Positions 13,245-15,166 of a stretch of 15,166 bases of DNA are shown here, in pieces. The DNA is from Parcubacteria group bacterium SW_6_46_9 (GTDB taxonomy: Bacteria; Patescibacteriota; Minisyncoccia; Phycocordibacterales; SW-6-46-9). The stretch covers positions 10,917 through 26,082 of the forward strand of contig PXPA01000060.1 in assembly GCA_003022255.1 (NCBI GenBank), written 5' to 3'. Position 1 is the stretch's first letter; each line of letters begins with the position of its first letter. The notes beneath the pieces are model-generated. The model searched no databases, was not told the origin of the DNA, and saw only the letters and a program-made list of their open reading frames with translations. Position numbers and translations under genes: made by a program.

Positions 13245-13652
13245 AAATTGACCGTTGTAGTTACGTAAAAAAATTCTGCTATATGCGGGAAACCCTGGCT
13301 GGACGTTCAACGTCCGAAGTATCCGGCACTACTCACATGGCTGTCGACCATGAAGTAACAATGTGTCCGGTGCAGGCAATCCGCAGGAAACACACTGGAG
13401 CCTAGTGGCTGGAAACTGGAGTCTAGAAAACTCAACCCCCCCCACTTCCTTCCTCCCCCTTTCTAGAGGGGAGAAACACAAAGAGGGGGTACATCCAGAC
13501 TCCAACAACAAGTCTCCAGCTTTCCAGTGTTGGATCCTCAGAGACTAATACGCAGAACACGTAACAGATACACGCCAGCTGTTGCGTGAAGAGAGAGTCC
13601 GATCTCTGTGGCGACACAGAGCAAACACGCTATTTGCTGCCTTTTCTCAAAG
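13245..13652 (+). ncRNA. Group I intron in 23S rRNA, inserted after the U1917 equivalent
   Basis: The 5' splice site follows U13244 in CGTAACTAT; the intron ends in G13652 and the exon resumes AACGGTCCTAAGG. The internal guide GTAGTTACG (13257-13265) pairs with the 5' exon over nine pairs, ending in the diagnostic U13244-G13257 wobble. The adjacent CCGTT (13252-13256) pairs with the 3' exon AACGG, giving P10. P-like TGCGGGAAACCCTGG (about 13282-13296), Q-like AATCCGCAGGAAAC (from 13378), R-like CTCAGAGACTAATA (13537-13550) and S-like AGAGAGTCC (13592-13600) follow in the proper order. Removal restores an uninterrupted helix 69. No homing endonuclease is encoded, so it cannot spread by itself. 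The extension between Q and R is large and repetitive. Confidence 0.93.
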
Positions 13653-14609
13653 AACGGTCCTAAGGTAGCGTAATTCCTTGTCGGGTAAGTTCCGACGTGC
13701 ATGAATGGCGTAACGATTAGGGAACTGTCTCGAGAAACAGCCCGGTGAAAATGCGATACCGGTGAAAACGCCGGTTACCTGCAGCAGGACGAAAAGACCC
13801 TGGGAGCTTTACTGTAGTTATCTATTGGGGCTACGTCGTCTCGTGTACAGAATAGGCGGGAGGCTTTGACCTGGGGGCGCTAGCCCTCATCGAGCCGTCA
13901 GTGGAATACCGCCCACGAGAGGCGTAGTTTCTAACCACGATCTATTCAACGATCGTGAGACAGTGGGTATCGGTCAGTTTTAGTGGGGCGCTATCCTCCC
14001 AAATTGTAACGGAGGAGTCTACGAAGGTCGGCTAGGCGTGGATGGAAATCATGCCGATAGTGTAAAGGCACAAGCCGGCTTGACTGCAAGACGGACGAGT
14101 CGAGCAGATGGGAAACCAGAGCTTAGTGAACCGACGGCTTCCTTTAGAAGGAGCCCGAGACACCGGATAAAAGTTACCCCAGGGATAACAGGCTGGTTCC
14201 CCCTAAGCGTCCAGAGCGACGGGGGAGTTCGGCACCTCGATGTCGGCTCGGCTTATCCTGGAGCTGAAGCAGGTTCCAAGGGTTCGGCTGTTCGCCGATT
14301 AAAAAGTCACGTGAGCTGGGTTCAGACCGTCGTAAGACAGGTTGGTCTATATCCGCTGTAGGCGTTGATTCTTGCGGAGTGTTCTCCTTAGTACGAGAGG
14401 ACCGGGAGGAACTAACCTCTGGTGGGCCGGCTGTCGCGCCAGCGGCACTGCCGGGTAGCTATGTTGGGACTGGGTAACCGCTGAAAGCATCTAAGCGGGA
14501 AACCAACTCCAAGATCAGGAATCATTAAGACCCGTAGGAGACGACTACGTTGATAGGCACTCGGTGTAAGCGCAGTAATGCGTTTAGCCATGGTGTACTA
14601 ATTCGTCGG

Positions 14610-14638
14610 ACGTTTCCCGTAGGAATTGTGTGTATCAC
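14610..14638 (+). other. 3' arm of the 23S precursor processing stem
   Basis: Complement of 10872-10899 with few mismatches (ends in GTGTGTATCAC). It shows that the transcript spans the whole interrupted gene. Confidence 0.8.
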
Positions 14639-14644
14639 GTTCGC

Positions 14645-14830
14645 ACCCCTTTCTGGCGGGTACGCGAAAATCACCAGCGATGATTTGCGCTCAGTCCTCA
14701 CGGAAAACAAAACCATGCGTTTTCCGCTGCGGAGCCCCGCCAGCAAGGGGTGCTCACTCAGTTAGAGCATTCCCAAGATTTTGCGGTGTATATTAATTTA
14801 GCTAAGGAAGTGCTACAAATTACCAGAATT
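14645..14830 (+). repeat. Structured repeat, copy B (between 23S and 5S)
   Basis: The outer stem is CCCC (14646-14649)/GGGG (14747-14750) plus CTGGCGGG (14653-14660)/CCCGCCAG (14736-14743). Inside are a hairpin ending TCA/TGA with loop CCAGCGA (14671-14683) and a second, CGGAAAAC/GTTTTCCG (14701-14727). Motifs CGCTCAGTCCTCACG (14688-14702) and GTGCTCACTCAGTTAGAGC (14750-14768) match copy A. ATTCCCA and TAAGGAAG follow, as in copy A. It begins just after the 23S processing stem. Confidence 0.72.
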
Positions 14831-14843
14831 TTGTTGAGGCACA

Positions 14844-14870
14844 TGTCCTGAGCCTATCGAAGGGCTCACT
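14844..14870 (+). repeat. Short REP-like palindrome
   Basis: TGTCCTGAGCCTATCGAAGG runs into GCTCAC; GAGCC/GGCTC form a small hairpin. It resembles the CCTGAGCCTGTCGAAGGG palindrome found between genes in many unrelated bacteria. An AT-rich run of TTTAGAAATTT words follows (14878-14903). Confidence 0.55.
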
Positions 14871-14910
14871 TAGTTATTTAGAAATTTAGAATTTAGTATT
14901 TGGAAAAACG

Positions 14911-15013
14911 GCGCCCTTATGCACATACTGAGGCCGGGGAGTCTGGCGCTTCGCGCGTCCGTGACCCTGGTCCCGGCTTCGGCCGGCTTCTGTCGGTATG
15001 TGCATTGGGGTGC
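14911..15013 (+). other. GC-rich stem structure in the 23S-5S spacer
   Basis: ATGCACATAC (14919-14928) pairs perfectly with GTATGTGCAT (14996-15005), extended outward by GCGCCC/GGGTGC (14911-14916 with 15008-15013). The interior is much richer in GC than the surroundings and holds nested stems such as GGCGCTTCGCG. It does not match tRNA or SRP RNA features. It may be a processing structure for pre-5S, an inserted element or an unknown RNA. Confidence 0.5.
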
Positions 15014-15064
15014 GGTTCGTTTGGTTTAATTTTCGCTAAGTCTAGCTAATAATTGAGTGTTCTA

Positions 15065-15166
15065 TGCTGGTGCTTACGCGAAGCGGTCACACCTGTTCTC
15101 ATTCCGAACACAGAAGTTAAGTCCTTCAGCACCGATGGCCCCGTAACACTCACTTTGTTCGTTACG
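15065..15166 (+). rRNA. rrf: 5S ribosomal RNA, 3' end cut off by the window
   Basis: GCGGTCACACCTG, TTCTCATTCCGAACACAGAA and GTTAAGTCCTTCAGCACCGA are diagnostic 5S loop B/C sequences. The helix IV hairpin CGTAAC...GTTACG follows. About 12-15 nt at the 3' end lie outside the window. The 5' end is approximate. Confidence 0.9.

Larger units (their letters stand above)
10893..14618 (+). rRNA. rrl: 23S ribosomal RNA (interrupted by four IVS-type inserts and a group I intron)
   Basis: The start ACGGTGGATACC, GTAGCGGTGAGCGAAACGG, the GTGAAAAGAACCCC region, AACAGCTCAC, GGTCCTAAGGTAGCG, the peptidyl-transferase segments (CAGGACGAAAAGACC, CCAGGGATAACAGGCTG, CCTCGATGTCGGCTC) and the sarcin-ricin loop AGTACGAGAGGACC are all present in order, so the gene is complete. 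The ends are approximate, set from helix 1 pairing near 10893 and 14618. The span is about 3.73 kb; subtracting the inserts (11165-11267, 11564-11665, 12301-12402, 12966-13043) and the intron (13245-13652) leaves about 2.93 kb, a normal size. If the inserts are cut out without religation, the ribosome will carry a fragmented 23S. It is followed by 5S; no 16S is nearby. Confidence 0.97.

Noticed and set aside
13245..13652. Homing endonuclease gene inside the group I intron
   Set aside because: Only 60-codon frames occur, without LAGLIDADG, GIY-YIG or HNH motifs.
10776..14765. Many short open frames within the 23S gene and intron
   Set aside because: They lie in rRNA, intron or repeat sequence, are 60-120 codons long on both strands and resemble no protein.
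14740..14815. tRNA-like D-arm in repeat copy B (GCTCACTCAGTTAGAGC)
   Set aside because: The D-stem GCTC/GAGC is perfect, but there is no acceptor stem pair, no T-arm GGTTCGA and no closed anticodon stem, and copies A and C do not keep the second half. It remains possible that the repeat derives from a tRNA.
14911..15013. SRP RNA or tRNA between 23S and 5S
   Set aside because: No SRP domain GGAAGGAAGCAG-type motif and no tRNA T-arm or acceptor; only stem pairing is evident.

Overview
The window looks like a chromosomal segment of a bacterium of the Candidate Phyla Radiation (Patescibacteria) type. That assignment is an inference from compact genes without Shine-Dalgarno sites, several probable leaderless transcripts, a 23S rRNA gene full of insertions including a group I intron, many small hairpin-rich repeats between genes, and proteins typical of such genomes (S12, S7, EF-G, L28, a site-2 protease, a VirB2-like small membrane protein). 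I cannot name the lineage.

Layout. 1-1000 holds a membrane-anchored ComEC-type metallo-beta-lactamase-fold hydrolase. 1081-1500 is an unrecognised small gene. It converges on rpmB (L28, minus strand, 1591-1839) at a shared bidirectional terminator. 1933-2574 is a site-2 family intramembrane protease. 2728-3672 carries rpsL and rpsG. Two minus-strand membrane proteins follow (3880-4224 VirB2-like; 4377-5348 flippase-like, lysylphosphatidylglycerol-synthase TM family), then fusA (5705-7855). The str cluster rpsL-rpsG-fusA is therefore split by inverted genes, and no tuf follows. 8184-8906 is a class I glutamine-amidotransferase-like C26 peptidase. 9060-9455 and 9654-10145 are small uncharacterised proteins, the second with a sigma region-4-like helix-turn-helix. 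From about 10590 to the right edge lies a 23S-5S rRNA unit with its own promoter, a structured leader and a boxA. No 16S gene is in the window.

Three things stand out. (1) The 23S gene carries three homologous intervening elements of about 102 nt, at positions corresponding to helices near E. coli 270, 545 (H25) and 1170 (H45). Each is closed by the same 17-18 bp stem with core ACCACTTTT. A fourth, diverged member of the same length and design stands just upstream of the 23S processing stem. The gene also has an AT-rich hairpin insert near H63 and a 408-nt group I intron after the equivalent of U1917, for which P1 and P10 can be drawn exactly. (2) rpsG and fusA are each preceded by a relic of their own 5' coding end, interrupted by hairpins and followed by the intact gene. 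The paired copies differ mainly at synonymous sites. rpsL has an abnormal, AT-rich 5' end. (3) A structured repeat of about 160-190 nt, with a conserved CCAGCG loop and CGCTCAGTCCTC / GTGCTCACTC motifs, occurs after fusA, after 23S and, inverted, in front of the 23S promoter. Its stems differ in sequence but remain paired.
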